This document shows, piece after piece, positions 1-9,007 of a stretch of DNA of 20,690 nucleotides (position 1 is the first letter of the stretch; each line of letters opens with the position of its first letter). This DNA comes from CAZBQG01 sp964493945. Lineage in GTDB: Bacteria; Pseudomonadota; Alphaproteobacteria; Rhodospirillales; UBA2165. The notes under the pieces were generated by a model. The model searched no databases. It saw only the letters and a list, made by a program, of their open reading frames with translations, and was not told the origin of the DNA. Where the stretch lies: contig CAZBQG010000046.1 in the NCBI GenBank assembly GCA_964493945.1, positions 1 to 20,690 of the forward strand, in the 5' to 3' direction. The translations under genes were made by a program, and so were the position numbers.

Positions 1-35
1 CAGCATCCATCTTGAACCACAATTCGACGCCTATG

Positions 36-55
36 GGAATCCTAAATCCGATTCC
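36..55 (-). terminator. weak hairpin downstream of mfd
   Basis: GGAATC at 36-41 and GATTCC at 50-55 form a 6-bp stem with an 8-nt loop, 18 bases beyond the mfd stop codon. There is no T-run after it on the minus strand, so it is at best a weak terminator. Bases 1-73 hold nothing else that I recognise. Confidence 0.2.
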
Positions 56-73
56 AATAAATCATGAAACGCT

Positions 74-3000
74 CTAAGCGGCGATTTTGGCCAATTCCCT
101 GAGCAGATATTCAACGCCGGCCCGGCGGGCTTCCACATCATCCCAGACGCGCATGAAAACCAACTTGTGATCCGGTCTGAGTTTGAGCGTTCCCACCTGG
201 CTGGTGATGAATTCCACTAACCCCGCCGGATTGGCGAACTGATTGCGGAAAAACGAGACCACGGCACCCTTGGGTCCCGCTTCCAACTTATCGATGCCCG
301 CGGTGAGGCAGAGATTCTTGATCGCCACCGTGCCCAGAAGATTTTCCACTTCCACCGGAAGCGATCCGAAGCGGTCGATCATTTCGGCGGCGAAGGCATC
401 GATTTCGGCCCGGTTGGCAAGCCGGGCGATACGCCGGTAAAGGCCCAGTCGGGCGCCCAGGTCGGGAACATAATCGGCTGGAATGAGAACAGCGATACCC
501 AGATCGATCTGCACCGACCATTGTTCCAGAGCGGGCTCTTCGCCATCGGCGGCCTTGGCTTCGGCTACGGCCTCTTCCAACATCTGCTGGTAGAGCTCCA
601 CCCCCACTTCCCGGATATGGCCCGATTGCTCCTCGCCCAGCAGATTGCCCGCACCCCGCAAATCCAGGTCATGGCTGGCCACGGTGAAGCCCGCCCCCAG
701 CGCATCCAGGGTCTGCATGACTTCCAGGCGCTTTTCGGAACCGGCTGTCAATATTTGCCCCGGCGGCAGGGTCAGATAGGCATAAGCCCGCACCTTTGCC
801 CGCCCGATGCGCCCGCGCAGCTGGTATAATTGCGCCAGGCCGAAGCGGTCGGCACGGTGGATGATCATGGTGTTAACGGTCGGCAGATCCAAACCGGATT
901 CGACGATGTTGGTGGACAGCAACAGATCATGTTTACCTTCGTAAAAGTCCGCCATCACATCTTCCAGGGCGCGGGGCGCCATCTGGCCGTGGGCGACGGC
1001 GATCTTCAGATCGGGGATCAGGTCCAACAGACGGGCTTCCACGCCGTCAATATCAGAAATGCGCGGGCAGACGTAAAATATCTGCCCGCCCCGGAACAAT
1101 TCCCGCTGGATGGCTTCGCGTACCACCACGCCATCGAAGGGCAAAACAAAGGTGCGGATGGCCAGCCTGTCCACCGGCGGCGTGGTGATCAGGCTCAGCT
1201 CGCGAACGCCGCTCAAGGCCAGCTGTAATGTGCGCGGGATGGGCGTCGCCGACAGGCTGAGCACATGTACATTGGTTTTGAGGCCTTTCAGCCGCTCCTT
1301 ATGGGCCACCCCGAAATGCTGCTCTTCGTCGATAACCAAAAGCCCCAAGCGTTTGAAATTGATGGATTTTGCCAACAAGACATGGGTGCCTATAACGATA
1401 TCCGTGGTCCCGTCATCCAGCCCTGCGCGCACTTTTTTGGCCGCACCCGGCGGCACCAGGCGGGAAATCTGGCCGATATTGATGGGGAAATCGGCGAAGC
1501 GTTGCTTGAATGTGGCGTAATGCTGGCGGGCCAGCAGCGTTGTGGGAACAACGATGGCCACCTGCTTGCCTTCCATGGCGGCGACGAAGGCGGCCCGCAA
1601 CGCAACTTCGGTCTTGCCGAAACCCACATCGCCGCAAATGAGCCGGTCCATGGGCCGCCCGCTTTCCAGATCCTCTACCACGTCGGATATGGCCCGGGTC
1701 TGGTCTTCGGTTTCGGCGAAGGGAAAGGCGGCGCAAAATTCTTCATAGAGGCCGGCCGCCGGCCGGAATACGTCGCCCTCGCGCAATTCGCGGGCCGCCG
1801 CCACCGATATGAGCTTATCGGCCATATCCCTTATGCGGTTTTTGAGGCGTGCTTTGCGTGATTGCCACCCTGCCCCGCCCAGCCGGTCCAGCTTGGCCCC
1901 TTCGCTGTCCTCGCCGTAGCGGCTGAGCACGTCAATATTTTCTACCGGCACAAATAATTTGTCGCCGCCTTCATAGGCAAGCCGCAAGCAATCATGGGCG
2001 GCACCGGCCACTTCGAGCATGATCAGTTCTTCAAACCGCGCCAGTCCGTGCTCCGTATGGACAACCAGATCGCCGGCTCCCAGAACGGAAGCCTCGGCCA
2101 GGAAATTCTCAGCCCTGGATTTGCGCCGCCCGGCGCCCCGCAGGCGCTCTCCCAGAATATCTGGCTCACTGATTAGGGCCAGGCCGGGGGTGGAAAAGCC
2201 ACGCTCCAGGCCAAGCTGGACGACGGCCACGGCCTGGTCCGGCAGGGCGGCCACCTTGGCCCAATTATCGGCCGAGGTGATGGCTTCGATGTCATGTTCG
2301 GCCATGATGCTGGCCAGACGCTGACTGGCGCCCTCGCTCATGGCCGCGATTAGGACCCGCTGGCCGGCCTGGTGGTGTTCCTGGATGCGGGTCTTCAGGG
2401 CTTCGTACACATTTTCACCCGGCTGGGCGCGGATGGCGGAAAAATCCTGCCCTGCCCGCCCGCCGCCGTCGGCCTGATCATCGGTGGGGGCGAAGGGCTG
2501 CAACTGGACCACGCTTCTCTGTGCCAGGCAGGCATCCAGATCATCGGGGCTTATGTATACCCGCTCCCGGGGCAGCGGATTGTAGCGCGCTTCGCCGCCC
2601 GTGGGCCGGGTGGTGCGGCCCTTGAAACAATTGCCGATCAGCTCCCAACGTGCGGCCCCCGCTTCGCCCGCCTGATGATCGAGCACCAGGCCCGCCTCCG
2701 GCAGGTAATCAAACAATGTGCTGAGAGAGGCATGAAACAAAGGCAGCCAATGTTCCATACCCGGCACCACATGGCCCGCCGATATCTGTTCATACAAGAG
2801 ATCATCGCTGGAAACGGAGCCGAAAGCTTCGCGGTAGCCGGTCCGGAAACGCTTGATGGCCGCCTCCCCCAGCCTGATTTCGCTTACCGGTCGCAAGGTG
2901 ACTTCCTTGTATTTCTCCGTCGAGCGTTGGGAAAAGGGCTCGAACCCGCGCAGAGCATCCAGCTCATCGCCGAAGAAATCCAGGCGCAGCGGTTCATCCA

Positions 3001-3523
3001 GGCCCGGCGGAAACAAATCCACCATGCCGCCCCGGACGGCAAATTCGCCGGCCTCCATGACCGTCCCCGTAGGGCTGTATCCGTTGGTGGTGAGGAAATG
3101 CAGCAGGGTTTCCCGGCCTGCCTTGCCGCCCGGGCGAAGATGCAAGGTAGCGGCCTGAAAGGCCTGCAAGGGCGGTATGCGTTGCATGATGGCGGCCAGA
3201 CTGGTGACCAGGATGGGCGCCACATCCTGGCCATCGGCCAGGCGGGTCAGGGCGTTTAACCGGGCAGCCACGATATCCCGGCTGGGCGCCACCCGGTCAT
3301 AGGGCAGGCAATCCCAGGCGGGGAATTGGAGCACACTTAGCTGCGGCACGAAAAAATTCAAACCCTCGCTGACGGCGGCCATGCGCCGGTCATCCCGGGC
3401 CACGAAAATGATCTGGCCGGTTTCGCCGACCAGGCTTTCCAGGATTTGGCTTTCATGGCCCTCGGGCACACCACCCAACAGTGTGTGTCCGGCTCCTTGT
3501 GGTATTTTATCAATAAAATTCAA
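74..3523 (-). CDS. mfd: Mfd, transcription-repair coupling factor
   Basis: The 1149-residue product has full length for Mfd. This ATP-driven translocase pushes stalled RNA polymerase off damaged DNA and recruits UvrA. The N-terminal third is UvrB-like. A CarD-like RNA-polymerase interaction domain begins near residue 480 (LGAGDLVVHTEHGLARF). The SF2 motor has Walker A GDVGFGKTEVA near residue 630, DEEQHFG near 730, SATPIPRTL, and QLRGRIGRAKVRAYAYL, followed by a C-terminal TRCF domain. The start ATG lies 4 bases past the sdhE stop, so the two genes are almost certainly co-transcribed from the promoter upstream of sdhE. The sdhE-mfd neighbourhood beside recG is common in alphaproteobacteria. 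No key motif is missing. Confidence 0.97.
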   Translation of the reverse strand: MNFIDKIPQGAGHTLLGGVPEGHESQILESLVGETGQIIFVARDDRRMAAVSEGLNFFVPQLSVLQFPAWDCLPYDRVAPSRDIVAARLNALTRLADGQDVAPILVTSLAAIMQRIPPLQAFQAATLHLRPGGKAGRETLLHFLTTNGYSPTGTVMEAGEFAVRGGMVDLFPPGLDEPLRLDFFGDELDALRGFEPFSQRSTEKYKEVTLRPVSEIRLGEAAIKRFRTGYREAFGSVSSDDLLYEQISAGHVVPGMEHWLPLFHASLSTLFDYLPEAGLVLDHQAGEAGAARWELIGNCFKGRTTRPTGGEARYNPLPRERVYISPDDLDACLAQRSVVQLQPFAPTDDQADGGGRAGQDFSAIRAQPGENVYEALKTRIQEHHQAGQRVLIAAMSEGASQRLASIMAEHDIEAITSADNWAKVAALPDQAVAVVQLGLERGFSTPGLALISEPDILGERLRGAGRRKSRAENFLAEASVLGAGDLVVHTEHGLARFEELIMLEVAGAAHDCLRLAYEGGDKLFVPVENIDVLSRYGEDSEGAKLDRLGGAGWQSRKARLKNRIRDMADKLISVAAARELREGDVFRPAAGLYEEFCAAFPFAETEDQTRAISDVVEDLESGRPMDRLICGDVGFGKTEVALRAAFVAAMEGKQVAIVVPTTLLARQHYATFKQRFADFPINIGQISRLVPPGAAKKVRAGLDDGTTDIVIGTHVLLAKSINFKRLGLLVIDEEQHFGVAHKERLKGLKTNVHVLSLSATPIPRTLQLALSGVRELSLITTPPVDRLAIRTFVLPFDGVVVREAIQRELFRGGQIFYVCPRISDIDGVEARLLDLIPDLKIAVAHGQMAPRALEDVMADFYEGKHDLLLSTNIVESGLDLPTVNTMIIHRADRFGLAQLYQLRGRIGRAKVRAYAYLTLPPGQILTAGSEKRLEVMQTLDALGAGFTVASHDLDLRGAGNLLGEEQSGHIREVGVELYQQMLEEAVAEAKAADGEEPALEQWSVQIDLGIAVLIPADYVPDLGARLGLYRRIARLANRAEIDAFAAEMIDRFGSLPVEVENLLGTVAIKNLCLTAGIDKLEAGPKGAVVSFFRNQFANPAGLVEFITSQVGTLKLRPDHKLVFMRVWDDVEARRAGVEYLLRELAKIAA

Positions 3524-3527
3524 TGTT

Positions 3528-3779
3528 TTAGAGGCTCTTGCTGAAGTCGATAATCATGACCATTAAGGGGTGATCGAAGCGTTCCGGTATGGGTTCGCGC
3601 CCGGTTATCCAATAAAGAAGATGGCCATCGCTTTCTTCTAAGAGTGCACCGAACTGGGTCAATTGATCCTGGTCCAGATCAGGCAGCCTGGCCTTGGCGA
3701 AGCCGCCGATCAAATGGTCGGTTTCCTGCATGCCCCGGTGGGTGGCCCGGAATAGGAGGCGTTTGCGGATATCATCCAT
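3528..3779 (-). CDS. sdhE: SdhE/CptB family FAD assembly factor 2
   Basis: From ATG at 3779 the product is 83 residues (MDDIRKRLLFRATHRGMQETD...), the normal size for SdhE (DUF339). This small soluble protein helps attach FAD covalently to the succinate dehydrogenase flavoprotein subunit. The family motif RGxxE is seen as RGMQE, and the tail has the usual acidic and aromatic positions (LLEESDGHLLYWITGREPIP). The frame stays open upstream to 3860, but that longer form would overlap the recG start and adds residues unlike the family, so the inner ATG is preferred. A weak purine-rich GAGAGA precedes it. mfd follows after 4 bases. Family assignment is firm; flavinylation activity is inferred from the family. 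Confidence 0.9.
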   Translation of the reverse strand: MDDIRKRLLFRATHRGMQETDHLIGGFAKARLPDLDQDQLTQFGALLEESDGHLLYWITGREPIPERFDHPLMVMIIDFSKSL

Positions 3780-3815
3780 GACTGTCTCTCGGCATATACT
3801 CGGATCGCCCGAAAG

Positions 3816-3844
3816 GATATAAGACTTTGTCACGGTTCTGTCAG
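3816..3844 (-). promoter_or_regulatory. candidate promoter for sdhE-mfd
   Basis: On the minus strand CTGACA (3844-3839) and TATATC (3821-3816) are separated by 17 bases, resembling sigma-70 -35 and -10 boxes. This would give a leader of about 30 bases before sdhE. It lies in the 79-bp gap between the divergent sdhE and recG genes. Seen by eye only. Confidence 0.35.
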
Positions 3845-3858
3845 CCAACGAATGGGCC

Positions 3859-5940
3859 ATGCGACCGGAAATTCTCTATCCCCTCTTTGCACCGGTGACG
3901 TCGCTTGCGGGCGTCGGGCCGCGCATCGCCACCTTGGTGGAGCGGGTGGCCGGGCCCCATCTGGTGGATTTGCTTTGGCATTTGCCCACCGGTCTTATTG
4001 ACCGCAGATACGCCCCCGAGGTTGGCGAGGCCCAGCCGGGGCGCATCGCCACCCTGACCGTTCAGGTGGACCGCCACCAGCTATCACCCAACCGGCGGCT
4101 TCCCTACAAAGTCTTCTGTTCCGATGAAACGGGTACCATCGCCCTGGTTTTCTTCCATGCCAGACCCGATTACCTGAAGCGCGCCCTGCCCGAAGGCGAA
4201 ACCCGTCTGGTCAGCGGCAAGGTGGAACGTTTCGGCCAGGAATTGCAGATCACCCATCCCGATCATATGGGCGGGCTGGAGGACAAAGAGCTTTTGCAAG
4301 TGGTGGAGCCGGTCCATGGCTTGACCCAGGGCCTTTCCCTGAAGGTCATGGGAAAGGCCGTGCGAGGTGCCCTGGCCCAGGTGCCGGAACTGGATGAATG
4401 GATCGATTTATCTTTCCTGGCCAAGCAAAAATGGGCGCCCTGGCGGGAATCATTGATTGCGGCCCATGCACCGGAGGAGGAAACCTCCCTCGAGCCCCAT
4501 GATCCTAACCGCATGCGGCTGGCTTATGACGAATTGCTGGCCAATCAACTGGCCCTCATGCTGGTCCGCCAACGCAGCCACCGGATGGCCGGGCGGCGGG
4601 TCAAAGGTGACGGCAGCCTGGCCAAATTGGTGATGGGAGCCCTGCCCTTTGAATTGACCGTGTCCCAAAGCCGGGCCCTGGAGGAAATCCAGGGCGATAT
4701 GGCGGAAGATACCCGCATGCACCGATTGCTGCAGGGCGATGTGGGATCGGGCAAGACCGTCGTTGCCCTTCTGGCCATGCTGGGCGCGATGGAAAGTGGC
4801 GCGCAAGGAGCCCTTTTGGCGCCAACCGAAATCCTGGCCCGCCAGCATCTGGCCACCATCCTCCCTTTGGCGGAGGCGGCGGGCATCAAGGCGGCACTTT
4901 TGACGGGGCGGGAAAAGGGCAGAAAGCGGCAGGCTATTTTGGATGATCTGGCCAGCGGAGAAACCCAAATCGCCATCGGCACTCATACGCTATTCCAAGA
5001 TGACGTTGCCTTCAAGGATCTGGCCCTGGCGGTAATCGACGAGCAGCACCGTTTCGGCGTCCATCAGCGCCTGGCCCTGGCCGCCAAGGGGCGCGGCGTG
5101 GATATTCTGGTGATGACGGCGACCCCCATCCCCCGTACGCTGACCCTCACCTTCTATGGCGATATGGAGGTATCCAACCTGACCGAAAAGCCCGCTGGGC
5201 GCCCACCGGTGGATACCCGCACCATATCCCTGACCCGCCTGGAAGAGGTGACCGAAGGCATCGGGCGGGCCATTGCCAATGACGGCAAGGTCTTTTGGGT
5301 CTGCCCACTAATAGAAGAGAACGAGGTCCTGGATCTGGCCGCCGTGGAAGAAAGATACGATCATCTGAAATCCCAATTTGGTGCGCGTGTGGGGCTGCTC
5401 CATGGGCGCATGAAGCCCGCCGAAAAAGACAAGGTGATGGAGGAATTCGCGGAGGGCCTGCTGAGCCTGTTGGTGGCCACTACCGTTATCGAAGTGGGCA
5501 TCGATGTGCCTGACGCCACGGTCATGGTCATCGAACATGCGGAACGTTTCGGCCTGGCCCAGCTTCATCAATTGCGCGGCCGCATCGGGCGGGGCAGCGA
5601 AAAGTCATCTTGTTTGTTGTTATGCGCCGCCAACCTCGGCAAGACGGCGCGGGCGAGGCTTGAGATCATGCGCGAATCCGACGACGGGTTCCGCATCGCC
5701 GAAGAGGATTTGCGCCTGCGCGGTGCCGGCGAGTTGCTGGGCACGCGGCAAAGCGGGTTGCCCCAGTTCCGCCTGGCCGATCTGGCCCACCATCAGGAAT
5801 TGTTCGGCGTCGCCCGCGACGATGCCAAGCTCATACTCGCCAGTGATCCCGAATTGCAAAGCGAACGGGGGCGAAGCTTGCGTGAATTGCTTTATTTGTT
5901 TGAGAGGGACGCGGCGGTCAGGCTTCTTCGCTCGGGGTAG
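3859..5940 (+). CDS. recG: RecG, ATP-dependent DNA helicase
   Basis: The 693-residue product matches RecG in length and motif order. RecG remodels stalled replication forks and branch-migrates Holliday junctions. An N-terminal wedge/OB region comes first (LAGVGPRIATLVERV near residue 17, then an OB fold around GKVERFGQELQITHPDHM). The SF2 motor has Walker A GDVGSGKTVVA near residue 292, DEQHRFGVHQR near 394, TATPIPRTL, and QLRGRIGRG near 571. The C-terminal part RLRGAGELLGTRQSG is typical of RecG. ATG at 3859 is chosen because the protein begins at the expected place; no clear Shine-Dalgarno sequence is visible. Its last 23 bases overlap the end of the convergent DUF502 gene. Confidence 0.97.
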   Translation: MRPEILYPLFAPVTSLAGVGPRIATLVERVAGPHLVDLLWHLPTGLIDRRYAPEVGEAQPGRIATLTVQVDRHQLSPNRRLPYKVFCSDETGTIALVFFHARPDYLKRALPEGETRLVSGKVERFGQELQITHPDHMGGLEDKELLQVVEPVHGLTQGLSLKVMGKAVRGALAQVPELDEWIDLSFLAKQKWAPWRESLIAAHAPEEETSLEPHDPNRMRLAYDELLANQLALMLVRQRSHRMAGRRVKGDGSLAKLVMGALPFELTVSQSRALEEIQGDMAEDTRMHRLLQGDVGSGKTVVALLAMLGAMESGAQGALLAPTEILARQHLATILPLAEAAGIKAALLTGREKGRKRQAILDDLASGETQIAIGTHTLFQDDVAFKDLALAVIDEQHRFGVHQRLALAAKGRGVDILVMTATPIPRTLTLTFYGDMEVSNLTEKPAGRPPVDTRTISLTRLEEVTEGIGRAIANDGKVFWVCPLIEENEVLDLAAVEERYDHLKSQFGARVGLLHGRMKPAEKDKVMEEFAEGLLSLLVATTVIEVGIDVPDATVMVIEHAERFGLAQLHQLRGRIGRGSEKSSCLLLCAANLGKTARARLEIMRESDDGFRIAEEDLRLRGAGELLGTRQSGLPQFRLADLAHHQELFGVARDDAKLILASDPELQSERGRSLRELLYLFERDAAVRLLRSG

Positions 5941-6739
5941 TTCCGCCCCCCTTGCTGATCAGCACCGGGGCATGATCGCTCTCGCGCAAGACATCCAATT
6001 CCTCAAAGGTGGCCGCCGATACCTTGGGCTTGGCTCTTTCCTTGGCCGGGCGCCTATCGGGCGGTGTGACGATACCGCCTGAAATGACCATCTTGATGGC
6101 TTCTTCCACACTCATGTCCAAGGGCACCACGTCGCGCTTGGGGATGAACAACAAAAAGCCCGATGTGGGGTTGGGCGTGGTGGGCAGGAAAATATTGACC
6201 GTCTCCTCGACGGTCAGATTTTGCACCTCTTGTTCCGTGCGCCCGGTGATGAAGGCGATGGCCCAGATACCGCGTCTTGGATATTCCACCAGCACGGCCT
6301 GCCTAAAGGCTTTGGATTGCTTGGCGAAGACGGTTTCGAAAATCTGTTTGGTGGCGGCATAGACCGACCGCACCACCGGCATGCGGGCCAGAATGCGCTC
6401 GCCCGTGCGAACCACGAAGCGCCCCATAATGCCCGCCGTCAGCGCGCCAATCAATGTGAGCACGATGACCAGCACGATCAGCCCAAGCCCCGGCAGGCTG
6501 AAGGGCAGATAGGTCTCCGGATTGTATTTTTCGGGGATCAGCGGGGTCACGCCCCGGTCAATCAGATCGATGGCCAGCCAGGCGATATAGCCCGTGATGC
6601 TGATGGGTGCCGTGACCAACACGCCCGCCAAAAAATAGGTGCGCATGCGCCCGAAAAACCCGGCCCGGCGCCGCCCGGCAGGCCGGGAGGTAGTGCGTCT
6701 GGCGCCGGTTGGCCCGGCTGGAGGTTTTCTATCAGCCAC
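5918..6739 (-). CDS. DUF502 family inner-membrane protein
   Basis: The 273-residue product starts at GTG (6739). It has a basic, Pro/Arg-rich N-terminus (residues 1-33), a first membrane segment at about 35-60 and a second at about 83-107. The soluble part after them has the family-like run PVVRSVYAATKQIFETV (residues 121-137). This matches DUF502, a conserved two-helix membrane family of unknown biochemical role. It lies 21 bases after the cyclic-nucleotide-binding gene on the same strand, so both are probably co-transcribed. Its 3' end overlaps recG by 23 bases tail to tail. The C-terminal 50 residues are charged and probably flexible. No function is proposed beyond membrane location. Confidence 0.85.
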   Translation of the reverse strand: MADRKPPAGPTGARRTTSRPAGRRRAGFFGRMRTYFLAGVLVTAPISITGYIAWLAIDLIDRGVTPLIPEKYNPETYLPFSLPGLGLIVLVIVLTLIGALTAGIMGRFVVRTGERILARMPVVRSVYAATKQIFETVFAKQSKAFRQAVLVEYPRRGIWAIAFITGRTEQEVQNLTVEETVNIFLPTTPNPTSGFLLFIPKRDVVPLDMSVEEAIKMVISGGIVTPPDRRPAKERAKPKVSAATFEELDVLRESDHAPVLISKGGGTTPSEEA

Positions 6740-6760
6740 TATGGAAACCTTACATTCCGG

Positions 6761-7132
6761 TCATCCGGCCATCTTTTCGTCGGCCATGCGGCGTATATTT
6801 TTAGCGAAGATGCCCAGCAGCCCTTTGACGAAGGGATCACATCTGGATAATTTTTTTTGGAAGGCGGGCCGGGTGATGACGATCAAGGTGGAAGGCGCCG
6901 CGGCCCGGGCCGAAGCCATGCGCGGCTGGTTATCAATCAGCGCCATTTCGCCGAAGATACCGCCTTTTTCCACCACACCCAACACCACTTCCTCGCCCGT
7001 AAATCCCTTGACGATTTCGATCAGCCCGTTTTGCACCACATAGGCGCACTCGCCGGGCTCCCCGTCGCGGAAGACGCTCTCGCCGGTTGGAATGACAAGC
7101 CGCTCAAGAACATTGGGTATATTTCCGGCCAT
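6761..7132 (-). CDS. stand-alone cyclic-nucleotide-binding domain protein
   Basis: The 123-residue product is one cNMP-binding beta-barrel domain. It has the N-terminal turn PTGESVFRDGEPGECAYVV and a phosphate-binding cassette GEMALIDNQPRMASARA at residues 61-77, with the Glu and Arg (E62, R71) that contact the cyclic nucleotide in CRP/PKA-type domains. A C-terminal amphipathic helix follows (about 96-120). There is no helix-turn-helix, so it is not a CRP/FNR transcription factor. There is no kinase or transporter part either. It probably acts as a small cAMP/cGMP sensor subunit, possibly for the DUF502 membrane protein encoded 21 bases downstream; that partnership is inference from position. 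The sense strand has an A8 run near the middle, at forward 6851-6858. Confidence 0.85.
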   Translation of the reverse strand: MAGNIPNVLERLVIPTGESVFRDGEPGECAYVVQNGLIEIVKGFTGEEVVLGVVEKGGIFGEMALIDNQPRMASARAAAPSTLIVITRPAFQKKLSRCDPFVKGLLGIFAKNIRRMADEKMAG

Positions 7133-7278
7133 TCAAATTATCCTGGATCACAAAAGCTTCCCCAGTGAACGGACTATAACACGATGGCTCTCCTTAACGG
7201 GAAAAAGAAATAAGCCCCATTCCCCGCCCCGCCCCCAGGCGTTAAAGTCCCTCCATCTCACTTACGAAAGGCGGCCCC

Positions 7279-7731
7279 ATGTCCATCGATCCTGCCAGCG
7301 AGGCTTTAAGAAACTACCCGGACCATCCCTATGTGGGGGTGGGCGTGGTGGTCTGGAAGGACGACAGCTTTTTGCTGGTCACCCGCGGCAAGCCGCCCCG
7401 GCTAGGAGAATGGAGCATCCCCGGCGGCGGCCAGGAGCTGGGCGAGACGGTGCGCGAAACGGCGGCGCGCGAAATACGCGAGGAAACGGGCCTGGAGATA
7501 GAGGTCGGCCACATATTGGATGTGCTGGACGGCATCCGGCATGACGATGCGGGCAGGGTCAGCCGCCATATGGTGCTCATCGATTTCATGGCCGAATGGA
7601 AGGCGGGGGTAGCCACGCCCGGCTCGGACGCCCCCAAGGTGGGCTGGTTCACGCTCGACGATTTACCGGAGCTTAAATTGTGGGGAGAGACGGAACGGAT
7701 TATACGGATGTCGGCCGGGCTTAGGGGGTAG
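7279..7731 (+). CDS. NUDIX hydrolase, ADP-ribose pyrophosphatase-like
   Basis: The 150-residue product holds a complete Nudix box at residues 50-72: G50, E56, then REIREETGL at 64-72, fitting GX5EX7REUXEEXGU. Nudix enzymes cleave nucleoside diphosphates linked to another group, using metal held by the box glutamates. The segment WSIPGGGQELGE ahead of the box resembles ADP-ribose or (d)NTP pyrophosphatases; the substrate cannot be read from sequence. An AAAGG ribosome-binding site lies 8-9 bases before ATG 7279. It diverges from the cyclic-nucleotide-binding gene and is followed by decayed DNA, so it is probably a single-gene unit. Confidence 0.9.
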   Translation: MSIDPASEALRNYPDHPYVGVGVVVWKDDSFLLVTRGKPPRLGEWSIPGGGQELGETVRETAAREIREETGLEIEVGHILDVLDGIRHDDAGRVSRHMVLIDFMAEWKAGVATPGSDAPKVGWFTLDDLPELKLWGETERIIRMSAGLRG

Positions 7732-7857
7732 GGGGTAAGACGCATATCTCATATGGATTGTTGGCCCCCGCGATGATAGAATTAGCCTGCCGGGATGAGC
7801 GCCAAGGTCCCGAATGGGAATATTGCGCCAGATAAACTCACAACAGGAGGGAAGATC

Positions 7858-8947
7858 ATGCTCAGCAGGAAACGGCTTTTGGAGGCCTGACCGCAGCGTG
7901 CGTTATGTTTGGAGGAAGCGCCCTCCCGTCCCAGGCGGATTTTTTTTGAAGGCAAGAAATTGTCGTGTTCTCGCCCGGCGGCGGCACCGATACCTCGGCA
8001 CGGACCTTCCTGCCCTATTTCACAAAATACACACCCGGCAATCCAAAATTCGTCGTCCGCAATATGCCGGGCGCTGGCGGGCGCAAGGCATGGAATTTTT
8101 TTGCGGATAAGGCGAAGCCCGATGGTTTGACGCTGATCTGGAGTCCGTGGGATCCCATCGGCAAGGGGACCGGGGACAAGGGGCTCAAGGCCGGCTACAC
8201 GAAATTGCAGCTTGTCGGCGGCGCCTACAGTCCGCTCCTGAACTACATTCGCACCGTGTAGCACCTGGGCTCAAGACCGCCGGGGGCGTGGTCAAGACCA
8301 AGTCTTTCAAACTCGGAGGCAACCGGCCCAACGGCGCCCTCGGTCTGCGCGCGCAGCTGAGTTTGGAGCTGCTCGGACTCAACTACATTCACGTTTACGG
8401 CTACCGCGGCACGGCCAAGACCTTCGCCGCGGTTAAGCGCAACGAGGTCCAGGCCCAGACCTCTCCTCTAAGCCTCTACCGGGCAGTGGTGGAGCCCAAT
8501 CTGATCAAGACGGGCAAAGCCATCCCGCTTTATTACCACCCGGCCATAAATGCCGCCGGCAAGATCGTGGAAAACCAGCATATCAAGGATATCAGCACAT
8601 TTCCCGCCTTCTAAAAGCAGGTCAAGGGGACGGCGCCGACGGGCCCAAAATGGCGGGCGTTGGCCTGGATCTACGCTGTGCATGGCCAGATGACCTTCAC
8701 CAATTTCGCGCCCGAAGGCACGCCATCGGCCTTGGTCGCCGACCTGCGCAAGGGCTATCACAAGGCGAAGACAGACAAGGAATACCTGGCCTCGACGACC
8801 AAGCAGTTCACGGTGCCCTTCAGCTTCGTCGAACTGGAGGAAGGCTTGAAGATTATCCAGAGCGTTTCCCGCATCGAGCTCGACGTGCGCAGGCTATCGA
8901 GCAGTTATGGAAAATCCGGGAAAAAGAAGAGAAAGAAGAAGAGATAG
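7858..8947 (+). pseudogene. broken TctC/Bug-type solute-binding protein gene
   Basis: A strong AGGAGG (7845-7850) precedes ATG 7858, and the reading starts as a signal peptide (MLSRKR...). The reading is then interrupted. A T is missing near 7877-7880, restoring GGLTAACVMFGGSALPSQAD in the next frame. T8 at 7940-7947 plus a short A run at 7957-7959 creates TGA at 7947-7949. One base is lost near 8256-8260 (after YIRT). TAA at 8612-8614 sits where a Tyr codon would fit. Joined, the segments read as a periplasmic binding protein of the tripartite tricarboxylate transporter family: FSPGGGTDTSARTFLPYF, VVRNMPGAGGRKAWNFFA, PEGTPSALVADLRKGYHKA. The mature body is nearly complete, so decay looks recent. 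No TctA/TctB partner is nearby. The Lys-rich end may itself be shifted. Confidence 0.85.
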
Positions 8948-8982
8948 CGGGGCGCCGCTGACGGCTGGGCGTATGGTCCATT

Positions 8983-8997
8983 CCCGCCGGCGGCGGG
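8983..8997. repeat. GC-rich palindrome after the pseudogene
   Basis: CCCGCCG and CGGCGGG flank a single G, giving perfect 7-base arms 35 bases past the pseudogene end. No T-run follows. The 1-base centre makes a cruciform or hairpin unlikely to be stable, so its role is unknown. Confidence 0.3.
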
Positions 8998-9007
8998 CGG
9001 GGGTAAG

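Noticed and set aside
1265..1861. Long plus-strand frames inside mfd, also at 2372-3259
   Set aside because: They are antisense shadows of a complete mfd gene in GC-rich DNA, with no protein-like motifs.
3780..3860. 27-residue N-terminal extension of sdhE
   Set aside because: It overlaps the recG start and the likely promoter, and the family begins at the inner ATG.
7947..7949. TGA in the solute-binding gene as a selenocysteine or readthrough codon
   Set aside because: It arises from a paired T-run and A-run change, the family has no selenocysteine there, and other lesions also break the gene.
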